A stretch of 64,000 nt of DNA from Archangium primigenium (GTDB lineage Bacteria; Myxococcota; Myxococcia; Myxococcales; Myxococcaceae), in assembly GCF_016904885.1 (NCBI RefSeq), contig NZ_JADWYI010000001.1, forward strand, positions 2,728,001 to 2,792,000, read 5' to 3'. Within the stretch, counting starts at the first letter, position 1, and each line of letters starts with the position of its first letter. This document shows, in pieces, positions 26,098 to 33,173 of the stretch. Under the pieces are notes generated by a model. It did no database searches. It saw only the letters and a program-made list of their open reading frames with translations, and had not been told where the DNA came from. A program made the position numbers and the translations under genes.

Positions 26098-27371
26098 ACC
26101 GCTCGAACTCGAGGCTTGCCGTCCCCATGTCGCGTCGCCCGCGCGGTGCCGCCATGGTGGAGACCGTGCTGTTGATGCTCGTGCTGCTCCCGCTGCTCTT
26201 CTACGCGTTCTTCCTGATGGACGCGGCCTACATGAAGCTGGACCTGCAGGAGTCCGTCGTCTCGAGCGTCTGGGACATCTCCACGCTCAATGGCGAGAAT
26301 GACGTGCAGCAGACGCGCGGGCGCTACAAGCCGGACACCAAGGATCAGCGGGGCGACGATCCCGACCCCCGTCCGAGCAACTGGAAGGACGCGGCGGGCT
26401 GGAACCGCTCCTACCACGCCTCGCGTTCCTCCTACTCGGACCACACCTCCGCCTTCGAGGATGGCGCCGAGCCGGGCTCCCCGGGCCTGGGGGTCGTGGA
26501 GCGCATCAACGGCAATCACAACCACTCCAAGCACCACAAGATCTACTTCGCGGCCCAGTACACCTACCGCTTCGAGGCGAGCGCGGGCTCGGACACCCAG
26601 TTCAAGTGCTCCATGGAGGACGACAACGCCTGGGCGATTGATCCGCTGATGCTCGGCAGCTTCGCCCGGAAGTACAGCAAGGGCGGTGCGGTGCGTTGTG
26701 ACGCCAAGGGCTACATCTACAACTACATCATCCCGCAGAAGCTCTTCTCCAAGTTCTCCGATCTGGACCTGTCCAACCTGACCAAGCGCGACAAGGACTC
26801 GGACTCGCACAACTTCCAGGGCCGGGGAAACAACGTCGTGGCCTCCGAGATGGGCTCCGTCTACTTCAATACCTGGGCCCTGGAGACCGGCGCCTCGCGC
26901 AGGCGGGGCCAGCGCGAGACCATCGCGGACGCGGACCTCGGGGACCGCAGCTTCGCCTCGTCGTACACCAAGCTGGATGACAGCAACTTCTACAAGCGCG
27001 TGGTGTACTTGAACTCCACCAGCGGAGCCGCGACGTTCTCGATGGTGCAGGCCAATGCGGCGACCCTGGCCCGGGACGCGTCCAACAACCTCAAGATGAC
27101 CGTCAACCCGGGCCTGAGCCTCATGGAGACCTCCATCCGCGAGGATCCCGTCGCCCGACTGCCGGGCATCGCGGGCACCTTCATGGTCGCCCGCTACAAG
27201 CCGCAGGCGCCGGGTCAGACCAAGGGGCCGAGCATGGACCTGATGTCCAACTCCAAGTTCGAGTCCACGCCCTACAAGAACGCCAACCCGAAGTACCAGA
27301 CCGCCTACAACAAGCGCGGCTTGTACTACATGGGCTGCAAGACCGAGCAGAAGGACGGCGCCTGCCCATGA
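26094..27371 (+). CDS. Second TadE-like single-span protein
   Basis: The 425-residue protein has the N-terminal pattern RRPRGAAMVETVLLMLVLLP (Gly-x3-x-Glu then a membrane helix), again prepilin/TadE-like. A long, polar, asparagine- and lysine-rich periplasmic part follows with few cysteines. Its start overlaps the stop codon of the TadG-like gene and its stop overlaps the start of the next gene (both ATGA). The length is much greater than classical TadE (about 150-200 residues), so the C-terminal domain is likely specialised. Confidence 0.8.
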   Translation: MNRSNSRLAVPMSRRPRGAAMVETVLLMLVLLPLLFYAFFLMDAAYMKLDLQESVVSSVWDISTLNGENDVQQTRGRYKPDTKDQRGDDPDPRPSNWKDAAGWNRSYHASRSSYSDHTSAFEDGAEPGSPGLGVVERINGNHNHSKHHKIYFAAQYTYRFEASAGSDTQFKCSMEDDNAWAIDPLMLGSFARKYSKGGAVRCDAKGYIYNYIIPQKLFSKFSDLDLSNLTKRDKDSDSHNFQGRGNNVVASEMGSVYFNTWALETGASRRRGQRETIADADLGDRSFASSYTKLDDSNFYKRVVYLNSTSGAATFSMVQANAATLARDASNNLKMTVNPGLSLMETSIREDPVARLPGIAGTFMVARYKPQAPGQTKGPSMDLMSNSKFESTPYKNANPKYQTAYNKRGLYYMGCKTEQKDGACP

Positions 27372-28228
27372 GCCGAGGCGTGCTCCTCGCCCTGCTCGGC
27401 GGGGTCCTGACCGCGGGCGGGGCGAGCGGGGAGGGCCCGGCGCCCTCCGCGCCGAAGGCCCCGCCCAAGGCGGCCTCCAGTGCCGCCGCCGGCAAGCAGC
27501 CCGCCGCCAAGCCGGCCCCGTCGGCCACGCCCACGAAGGCGGACTGGCAGGAGCTGGTGCGGGATGCCATCACGCCCTCGCAGGACGCCCCGCCTCCGGA
27601 GGACCCGGATCCCTTCGGGTTCAGCGTCTACCGGGGAGCCCGCCCCGAGCCCATGGGGGAGCAGACCCTCATCAATGGCGCCCGGATGCAGATCGCCACG
27701 CTCATCGTGGACGATGCGCCCCACATCGTGATGAACAACTACGCGGACTCCCTGGAGAAGCAGGGCGTCGTCAACGTCATGGTGGGGAAGGTGCCGGAGG
27801 TGAAGCTGATGTACATGAGCTTCCGTCCCCCGGGCAGCGACAACCTCAAGACGCTCACGTTCGTGCCGCACGGCTCGGGAACGGTCATCCTCGCGTCCGT
27901 GGGCAATCCCGAGGAGCTGCTCGAGCGCAAGAACTTGCCGGATGGGCTGCCCCAGCCGCCCAATTCGGAGCCGCCCACGGCCATGCAGCAACTGGAGCCG
28001 GGGCTGTCCTCGCGCAGCGCGTTCTTCCTGGTGAAGGACAGCACGCCCGCCAAGGTCATGACCTTCTACCGCACGGAACTGCTCAAGCGTGGCTACGTCC
28101 CCACGCCGGAGGGCGAGAGCCTTCCGGGCATGGAGAGCTACCAGAAGGCGGGTTCCGTGTTGTCCATCACCGCCAAGGTCGAGGACTCCTCGGGCGTGGC
28201 CGTGTCTCTCGTGTGGTTCGACTCATGA
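27368..28228 (+). CDS. Exported protein of the Tad-like operon
   Basis: The 286-residue protein has an N-terminal signal peptide (hydrophobic stretch about 4-20) and a long Ala/Pro/Lys-rich linker (about 21-60). A C-terminal globular region follows that appears to hold two related alpha/beta halves: one around IVMNNYADSLEKQGVVNVMV and one around VMTFYRTELLKRGYVPTPEG. The halves share a pattern of helix, basic residue, Gly-Tyr/Val, strand, suggesting an internal duplication. No known family recognised. Overlaps both neighbours by ATGA, so co-translation with the Tad-like proteins is very likely. Confidence 0.78.
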   Translation: MSRGVLLALLGGVLTAGGASGEGPAPSAPKAPPKAASSAAAGKQPAAKPAPSATPTKADWQELVRDAITPSQDAPPPEDPDPFGFSVYRGARPEPMGEQTLINGARMQIATLIVDDAPHIVMNNYADSLEKQGVVNVMVGKVPEVKLMYMSFRPPGSDNLKTLTFVPHGSGTVILASVGNPEELLERKNLPDGLPQPPNSEPPTAMQQLEPGLSSRSAFFLVKDSTPAKVMTFYRTELLKRGYVPTPEGESLPGMESYQKAGSVLSITAKVEDSSGVAVSLVWFDS

Positions 28229-28587
28229 AAACTTCCCTGAAATCTCTCCGGATCCCGGCCCTGGCGTTGTGCGTGGGGCTCAGCGCGGGGTGGGCCTTCG
28301 CCGCTCCCAAGAAGGACAAGCCCTCGATCCAGCCCACGCCGGCGCCGAAGATCACCAAGCGCCCGACGACCTGCAAGGATCAGTGCGACCTGATGGCGCA
28401 GATGTGCGCGCAGCCTTGCGCGGATCCCAAGCGCAAGAACAGCAAGGCCCAGTGCGAGAAGAGCTGCGACAAGATGGTCGCCGCGTGCGATGGCAGCTGC
28501 CAGGAGAAGGGCCGCATCGACGCTCAGTACATGAAGGATCACCTCAAGCCGCCCTCGATGCCCGAGGGCGGATCGGCGGAGGATTGA
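28225..28587 (+). CDS. Small periplasmic protein with two CX3C-X6-CX3C motifs
   Basis: The 120-residue protein has a signal peptide (cleavage probably after AFA, residue 26) and a Lys/Pro linker. Its eight mature cysteines fall at 50, 54, 61, 65 and 77, 81, 88, 92, two copies of exactly CX3C-X6-CX3C. Such spacing places cysteines on facing turns of helices and suggests two disulfide-bonded helical hairpins, as in CHCH-type proteins, but no known bacterial family is recognised. It sits between the exported protein and the Flp-like prepilin in the Tad-like operon, so it may be an assembly chaperone or structural cap. Confidence 0.82.
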   Translation: MKTSLKSLRIPALALCVGLSAGWAFAAPKKDKPSIQPTPAPKITKRPTTCKDQCDLMAQMCAQPCADPKRKNSKAQCEKSCDKMVAACDGSCQEKGRIDAQYMKDHLKPPSMPEGGSAED

Positions 28588-28592
28588 GGCGC

Positions 28593-28790
28593 ATGGGTTC
28601 CCAATCGAAGAAGTCGCGGCTGCTGTCGCGTCGGCGCCGTGGCCAGGCGATGGTCGAGTACTCGATGGTCGTCTATGCGCTGGCGCTCGCCGGTGGCGTG
28701 GCCATCATCACCGTGCTGCCCATGCTCATGCGGGCCCTGAACATCTACCTCAACGGCCTGTACTACATGATCAACCTGGCCACGCCCTGA
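28593..28790 (+). CDS. Flp-like prepilin / minor pilin
   Basis: The 65-residue protein has a basic leader ending in RRRRG, then QAMVEYSMVVYALALAGG. Cleavage after glycine 17 would leave glutamate at position 5 of the mature protein and tyrosine at 6, the hallmark of Flp/type IVb pilins (Glu-Tyr). One membrane helix and a short tail follow; the mature protein is about 48 residues, the size of Flp subunits. GAGG precedes the ATG, five bases after the previous stop. It ends the six-gene operon and is followed by a hairpin. Confidence 0.82.
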   Translation: MGSQSKKSRLLSRRRRGQAMVEYSMVVYALALAGGVAIITVLPMLMRALNIYLNGLYYMINLATP

Positions 28791-28818
28791 GCGGGGGCGC
28801 GGTCCCGGGGCCCCGCTC
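28789..28818. terminator. Hairpin between convergent prepilin and transglycosylase genes
   Basis: GAGCGGGG at 28789-28796 pairs perfectly with CCCCGCTC at 28811-28818 (8 bp, 14-base loop). It begins inside the prepilin stop codon and lies 33 bases before the end of the minus-strand transglycosylase gene. It can serve both strands. Confidence 0.55.
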
Positions 28819-28851
28819 GCGGCGGGGCTCCTCCCTCCGGTCCTGCTCTGC

Positions 28852-30879
28852 TTACGGCGCGCTCACGGTGAGCTTGAGGCCGGTGGGCAGGCGGCTGGTG
28901 TCCTTGATGTGGTTCCAGCGCTTGATGTCCTCCACGCTGATGCCGTAGCGCTGGGCGATGCTCCACAGCGTCTCGCCGGCGGCCAGGTGGTGGACGTTGG
29001 TCGCGGAGGCCGGGGGTGGCGCGGCCGTGTGCCGGTTGGTGTTGCCGATGACGGGGGCCGCGGCCGGGGCGGCGCGCTGGGCGATGACGGTGCCCGCGCG
29101 CTCCTCCACCTGCCGGGGCGCGCTGTCCGGCCAGAGGTAGAGCACCGAGCCCACCTTGAGCGCCCGGCGGCTGGCGCGCGCGGACAGGCTGTTCCACTTG
29201 CGCACGTCCTCCACCTGCACCTGGAAGCGGTTGGCGATGGCCCACACGCTGTCGCCGGACTGCACGCCGTAGGTGATGCGCTTGCGGCCGCCGATGCTCT
29301 CCGTCTTGATGGGGCCGGAGGCCACGGGGCCGCGCGGCGTGCCCGCCGGGACCTCGTCCTCGGGGCGGGGCGCGGTGACACCGCTGCGCCGCGCCTGGGC
29401 CACCTTGCGCGCGATGGCCGTGTCCGCCGCGTCCTCGGTCTTCACGCCCCCGCGGCTGGCGGGGATGGGGATGACGAGCTCCGAGTTGAGCTTGAGCGTG
29501 CGCAGGCTCTTGAGCTGGTTCATCTGGAGGATGGCCTCGGCGGCCGTGCCGTAGCTCAGGGCGATCTGCGACAGCGTGTCCCCGCGCTTCACCCGGTGCA
29601 CCCGGAAGGTGAGCCGCTCCTTGGGGGGCAGCTTGGCGAAGTTCTCCGTGAAGCGCGGCGCGGTGCCGGTGGGCAGGCGCAGCACGTAGGGGTTCTTCGT
29701 GCTGGCCGGCGGGGTGCACCAGCGGCGCAGCTCCGGGTTGAGCTCCTGCACGGCCGTCACCTCCACGCCCGCCGCCCGGGCGATGACGTCCAGGTCCGTG
29801 GCGTCGGTGAGCTTCACCTCCTCGAAGCTGAGCGGCGACTCGTAGACGAACTCCTCCTCGGCGAAGCCGAAGGCGGCCGGGTGCTTGGAGATGAGCGCCG
29901 CGGCGATGAGCTTGGGCACGTAGTGCTTGGTCTCCGTGGCCAGGCCCTTCTCCGCGGAGATGAGCCAGAAGTCCTTGGTGTCGTGGCGCTCCATCAGGCG
30001 GCGCACCCGGCCACTGCCCGTGTTGTAGCCGGCCCACGCGAGGTACCAGTGGCCCAGCTCCGCGCGCAGATCCTTGAGGTAGCGCGCCGCGGCGCGCGTG
30101 GCCTTGAGCGGATCCCTCCGCTCGTCCACCCAGAAGTCCTGGTGCAGGCCGTACTGGCGGCCGGTGCTGGAGATGAACTGCCAGGGCCCCGAGGCATGCG
30201 CCCACGAGTACGCGGTGGGCGAGAAGCCGCTCTCGATCATCGCCAGGTACACGGTGTCGCGCGGCAGGCCCATGGACTCCAGGATGGGCTGCATCACCGG
30301 CAGGTAGCGCGTGGAGCGGCCCACCCACTTGCGGAACCACTTGCGGCCCGGGCCCTGGAAGAACTGGATGTACTGGGCGACGAGCGGCTGCATCTCCACG
30401 GGGATGTCGTAGTGCGGCTGGAAGCGCGCCACGTCGAAGGTGGACAGGTCCGTGATGAGCGGCGGCCCATCGTCCGCCTCGTCCTCGCGGAAGGTGGACT
30501 CCTCCAGGGCGTCCAGCATGCGCAGGCGCAGCGGGTTGGCCACGCCCAGGCGCCGCAGGGACTGGAGCACCGCGGCGTCCGGCCGGGCGCCGGGGTCCAG
30601 CGTGGCGCCCTCCAGGGCCCGCATCTCCTCGAGCTCGGTGGACTCGTCCTCGTCCGCCTCCTCGCCCTCGTCGGGGGCCGGGGGCTCCACGGGCAGGGCC
30701 GCTCCGGCGATGGGGGGCTCGGACTCCCGGGGGGCGGCGCCTTCCATCGCGGGGGCGGGCGTCGCGGGCGACGGCGCCGCGGGGGCCGTCAGGCTCGCGG
30801 GCTCGGGCCGCGGAGGGAGGGCCTCACCCGACGGCGGGACCGACGAGAGCGCCAGGAGGAGCAGGCTGAAAGACGGCAT
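28852..30879 (-). CDS. mltD: Membrane-bound lytic murein transglycosylase D with LysM repeats
   Basis: The 675-residue exported enzyme cleaves peptidoglycan glycan strands to 1,6-anhydromuramic ends. After a signal-like N-terminus and a Pro/Glu-rich spacer comes an SLT lysozyme-like domain with catalytic glutamate E216 (AMIESGFSPTAYS), followed by ASGPWQF and YLAWAGYNTGSGRVRRL. Three LysM peptidoglycan-binding repeats follow near 445-490, 560-605 and 630-675 (for example RGDTLSQIALSYG, SGDSVWAIANRFQV and AGETLWSIAQRYGI). The ATG at 30879 gives a signal sequence; the longer frame has no support. No lipobox is evident. Confidence 0.92.
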   Translation of the reverse strand: MPSFSLLLLALSSVPPSGEALPPRPEPASLTAPAAPSPATPAPAMEGAAPRESEPPIAGAALPVEPPAPDEGEEADEDESTELEEMRALEGATLDPGARPDAAVLQSLRRLGVANPLRLRMLDALEESTFREDEADDGPPLITDLSTFDVARFQPHYDIPVEMQPLVAQYIQFFQGPGRKWFRKWVGRSTRYLPVMQPILESMGLPRDTVYLAMIESGFSPTAYSWAHASGPWQFISSTGRQYGLHQDFWVDERRDPLKATRAAARYLKDLRAELGHWYLAWAGYNTGSGRVRRLMERHDTKDFWLISAEKGLATETKHYVPKLIAAALISKHPAAFGFAEEEFVYESPLSFEEVKLTDATDLDVIARAAGVEVTAVQELNPELRRWCTPPASTKNPYVLRLPTGTAPRFTENFAKLPPKERLTFRVHRVKRGDTLSQIALSYGTAAEAILQMNQLKSLRTLKLNSELVIPIPASRGGVKTEDAADTAIARKVAQARRSGVTAPRPEDEVPAGTPRGPVASGPIKTESIGGRKRITYGVQSGDSVWAIANRFQVQVEDVRKWNSLSARASRRALKVGSVLYLWPDSAPRQVEERAGTVIAQRAAPAAAPVIGNTNRHTAAPPPASATNVHHLAAGETLWSIAQRYGISVEDIKRWNHIKDTSRLPTGLKLTVSAP

Positions 30880-31035
30880 GAGCACCTGGGAACCGGCTGC
30901 CAGGCGGGCCGGGTGGGTTGAGGGGCGGAAGGATTCGATGCTTTTCGATTCGCTCCAACAAGCATCCAGACGGGCCATCTTCCCCTCGGATGCCTGGGAC
31001 GGGAAGAAACGCACCGCGTGGGCGGGCCAGAACGC

Positions 31036-32592
31036 CTACTGTTTCACTCCGCGTGTGGCTCCGTGTCCAGGACCGAGCACCTTGGGCAGGTAGGTGGCGA
31101 AGTCGAAGTGGGGGGAGTTCTCGGGGTTGTGACAGGTGACGCACACCGTCTGGCCGGGTTGGGCGATGACATTGGTGGGGGAGGGGTCCTCCACGTGCAG
31201 CGAGCCGGGGCCGTGGCAGCTCTCGCAGCCCACGTTCTCCCGTCCGGCCACCTTGTCCAGGCGGCACACCCCGCCGGGCTGCTGCCAGCCGGTGACGTGG
31301 CAGCCCGTGCAGTTGAGGTGGAACTGCTTGCCCACGTCCTCCAGCGTCTTCCACGCCTGGTGGTGCTTGGAGCCCTCCCACACGGGGAGTGTCTCCGCGT
31401 GGCACTCGGCGCAGGCGGCGTTGCCCACGAAGGCCGCCTGGCCCTTGGCGGGCGCCGGGCAGTCCTGGCCGTGGGCGCGGGCCCATTCCAGGTTCATCTT
31501 CCCCACATCCGCGTCATAGGCGTTCACCACGGCCTGGACCTGGGGATCCGAGGGCAGGGTGGACTCGAGCGGGACGAAGCGCACGGCGAAGCCGTCTCCC
31601 TCGCCCGTGGGGGTCAGGGGCGCGGTGAGCAGCGCCTGCCGGCGGGCCGCGAGCTCCGTGCGCTTGTCCTGCTTGAGGGCCTTGAGCTGGGGGTCGATGC
31701 CGGGGCGGTTGATCTCCGCGTCCATCAGCGCGAGGCGCCGGTCGAGCGAGGTGACTTCCCGCTCGCTGTCCTCCGCGGTGCGCTGCTGGGTGAAGGGGCC
31801 CGGGGTGGGGCCGTACGTCAGGTCCACGCGCAGCAGGGAGCGGCCCTTGCTCTGCATCGCCACCACCGGGACCGCGTCGCGCGTCAGGGTGTTCTGCTCC
31901 CCGTCGAACTCGGAGGCGGTGTGGGTGGCGATCACCAGATCCACGCCCGCGGCCGAGGAGGACACGGCGCGTTGGGCCTCGGCGAGCGTGCCCCGGAACA
32001 GGCCCACCACGAACGTGGCGCCCGCGGCCCGGGCCCGGGCCGCGCCCTGGACGAGCCCCGCGCTGGCCGAGGCGCTCACGAGGCCGACCTTCCGGGCGCC
32101 CGCGGGCAGCACCTTCACGGCCCCGGAGGCGAGCTCGGGCAGTCCCAGGGACTGGCGGAAGCCCGCGCCGCGGGTGTCGTCCAGCTCGCCCACCGCGCGC
32201 ACCGCGAGGCCCATGTCCCGGTAGGCCTCGGCGAGCGCTCGGGCCTTGCGCTCTTCCTGGGGCACCTGCTCGGGCTTGAGGTGGGGCTCGCCGAAGAGGC
32301 TGTCGCCGCCATCCACGAAGAGCACGGGCAGGGCGCCCTGGCGCGCCTCGCGCACCTGGAAGGCGGCTCGGGCGATGCCCCCGCGCATGTTCTCGCTGCA
32401 GCCGCAGGGCCCGAGGTAGCCGCGCACGTCCGCGGAGAAGAAGAGGATGGCGCCCGGGGCCTGGGAGGCCTGGGCGGCCGGAGCCTCGGCGGCGGGGTTC
32501 GGGGGCGGGGCGGGCTCGGGGGCGCGGACGTCCTTGCGCGGGCAGCCCGCGAGCGCCGACAGCACCAGCAGCCCGGCGACGAGTCGCCTCAC
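31036..32592 (-). CDS. Tetraheme cytochrome c lipoprotein with 5'-nucleotidase-like domain
   Basis: The 518-residue lipoprotein has lipobox SALAGC after a short signal. The N-terminal half resembles the UshA/5'-nucleotidase metallophosphatase fold (ILFFSADVRGYLGPCGC, LPVLFVDGGDSLFG), but metal ligands cannot all be identified, so activity is doubtful. The C-terminal 130 residues carry four CxxCH heme sites: CAECH (394-398), CTGCH (428-432), CESCH (456-460) and CVTCH (484-488), with further histidines as likely axial ligands, as in cytochrome c554-type proteins. It should act in periplasmic or surface electron transfer. GTG 32592 has GGTGG upstream. It follows the response regulator gene by 28 bases. 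Confidence 0.88.
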   Translation of the reverse strand: MRRLVAGLLVLSALAGCPRKDVRAPEPAPPPNPAAEAPAAQASQAPGAILFFSADVRGYLGPCGCSENMRGGIARAAFQVREARQGALPVLFVDGGDSLFGEPHLKPEQVPQEERKARALAEAYRDMGLAVRAVGELDDTRGAGFRQSLGLPELASGAVKVLPAGARKVGLVSASASAGLVQGAARARAAGATFVVGLFRGTLAEAQRAVSSSAAGVDLVIATHTASEFDGEQNTLTRDAVPVVAMQSKGRSLLRVDLTYGPTPGPFTQQRTAEDSEREVTSLDRRLALMDAEINRPGIDPQLKALKQDKRTELAARRQALLTAPLTPTGEGDGFAVRFVPLESTLPSDPQVQAVVNAYDADVGKMNLEWARAHGQDCPAPAKGQAAFVGNAACAECHAETLPVWEGSKHHQAWKTLEDVGKQFHLNCTGCHVTGWQQPGGVCRLDKVAGRENVGCESCHGPGSLHVEDPSPTNVIAQPGQTVCVTCHNPENSPHFDFATYLPKVLGPGHGATRGVKQ

Positions 32593-32620
32593 CGTGCCAC
32601 CGGGCCCCGCACCCACGCCG

Positions 32621-33004
32621 TCACCAGATGATGCTCTGCACCAGTTCGTCGATCTTCTCACCCATCGCCTCCAGGCCATTGCCCTTGGACAGGCTGCCGT
32701 CGGCCCCCACCTGCTCGGCCAGCTTGGCCAGCTCGTCGTCGGCCAGACTGGAGAAGAGGATGATGGGGATGTCCTGGGTGTTGTACTCGTTCTTGAGCGT
32801 CCGACAGATGTCCGTGCCCTTGGCCTCGGGCATGTGGATGTCGGTGAGGATGAGATCCGGCTTCCACGACTGGAGCGTCTTCTCGAACTCCATCAGCGTG
32901 GAGGTGGCGATCACCTCGTAGCCGCGCGCTTCGAGCACGGCCTTCTCCATGGCGAGGGTGATCTCGCTGTCGTCGATGAGGAGGATCTTTCGCTTCTCTT
33001 GCAC
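32621..33004 (-). CDS. CheY-like single-domain response regulator
   Basis: The 127-residue receiver domain has acidic pocket D11-D12, phospho-acceptor D55 (LILTDIHMP), switch serine around 85-86 (ILFSS) and lysine K107 (SLSKGNG). All key residues are present, so it should be phosphorylated by a histidine kinase. There is no output domain. It starts at GTG 33004 with GAGAGG upstream. No cognate kinase lies beside it. It is upstream of, and co-oriented with, the cytochrome lipoprotein gene, which may be coincidence. Confidence 0.92.
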   Translation of the reverse strand: MQEKRKILLIDDSEITLAMEKAVLEARGYEVIATSTLMEFEKTLQSWKPDLILTDIHMPEAKGTDICRTLKNEYNTQDIPIILFSSLADDELAKLAEQVGADGSLSKGNGLEAMGEKIDELVQSIIW

Positions 33005-33075
33005 GGCGACCTCTCGCGGAGCGGCCCTTGTAGCCTACCCCTTCCGGGGGCTCCATGCTTTTCCCACCGATTCGG

Positions 33076-33135
33076 GGCGCCCCCCGGCGCCGTTCGTCCA
33101 ATAGGCCGTGGGTCGAGCAGCCAGCCTCATATAAC
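33076..33135 (+). promoter_or_regulatory. Hairpin and TATAAC element upstream of mscS-like gene
   Basis: GGCGCC at 33076-33081 and 33086-33091 form a perfect 6-bp stem with a CCCC loop. TATAAC at 33130-33135 is a five-of-six -10 match, rare in this sequence, 38 bases before the ATG at 33174. No good -35 element lies at the right distance, so activator dependence is possible. The hairpin may insulate the divergent response regulator gene. Confidence 0.35.
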
Positions 33136-33173
33136 GGTTGCCGGGCGGAACGGGGTGTCGCAAAGAGGGCCGC

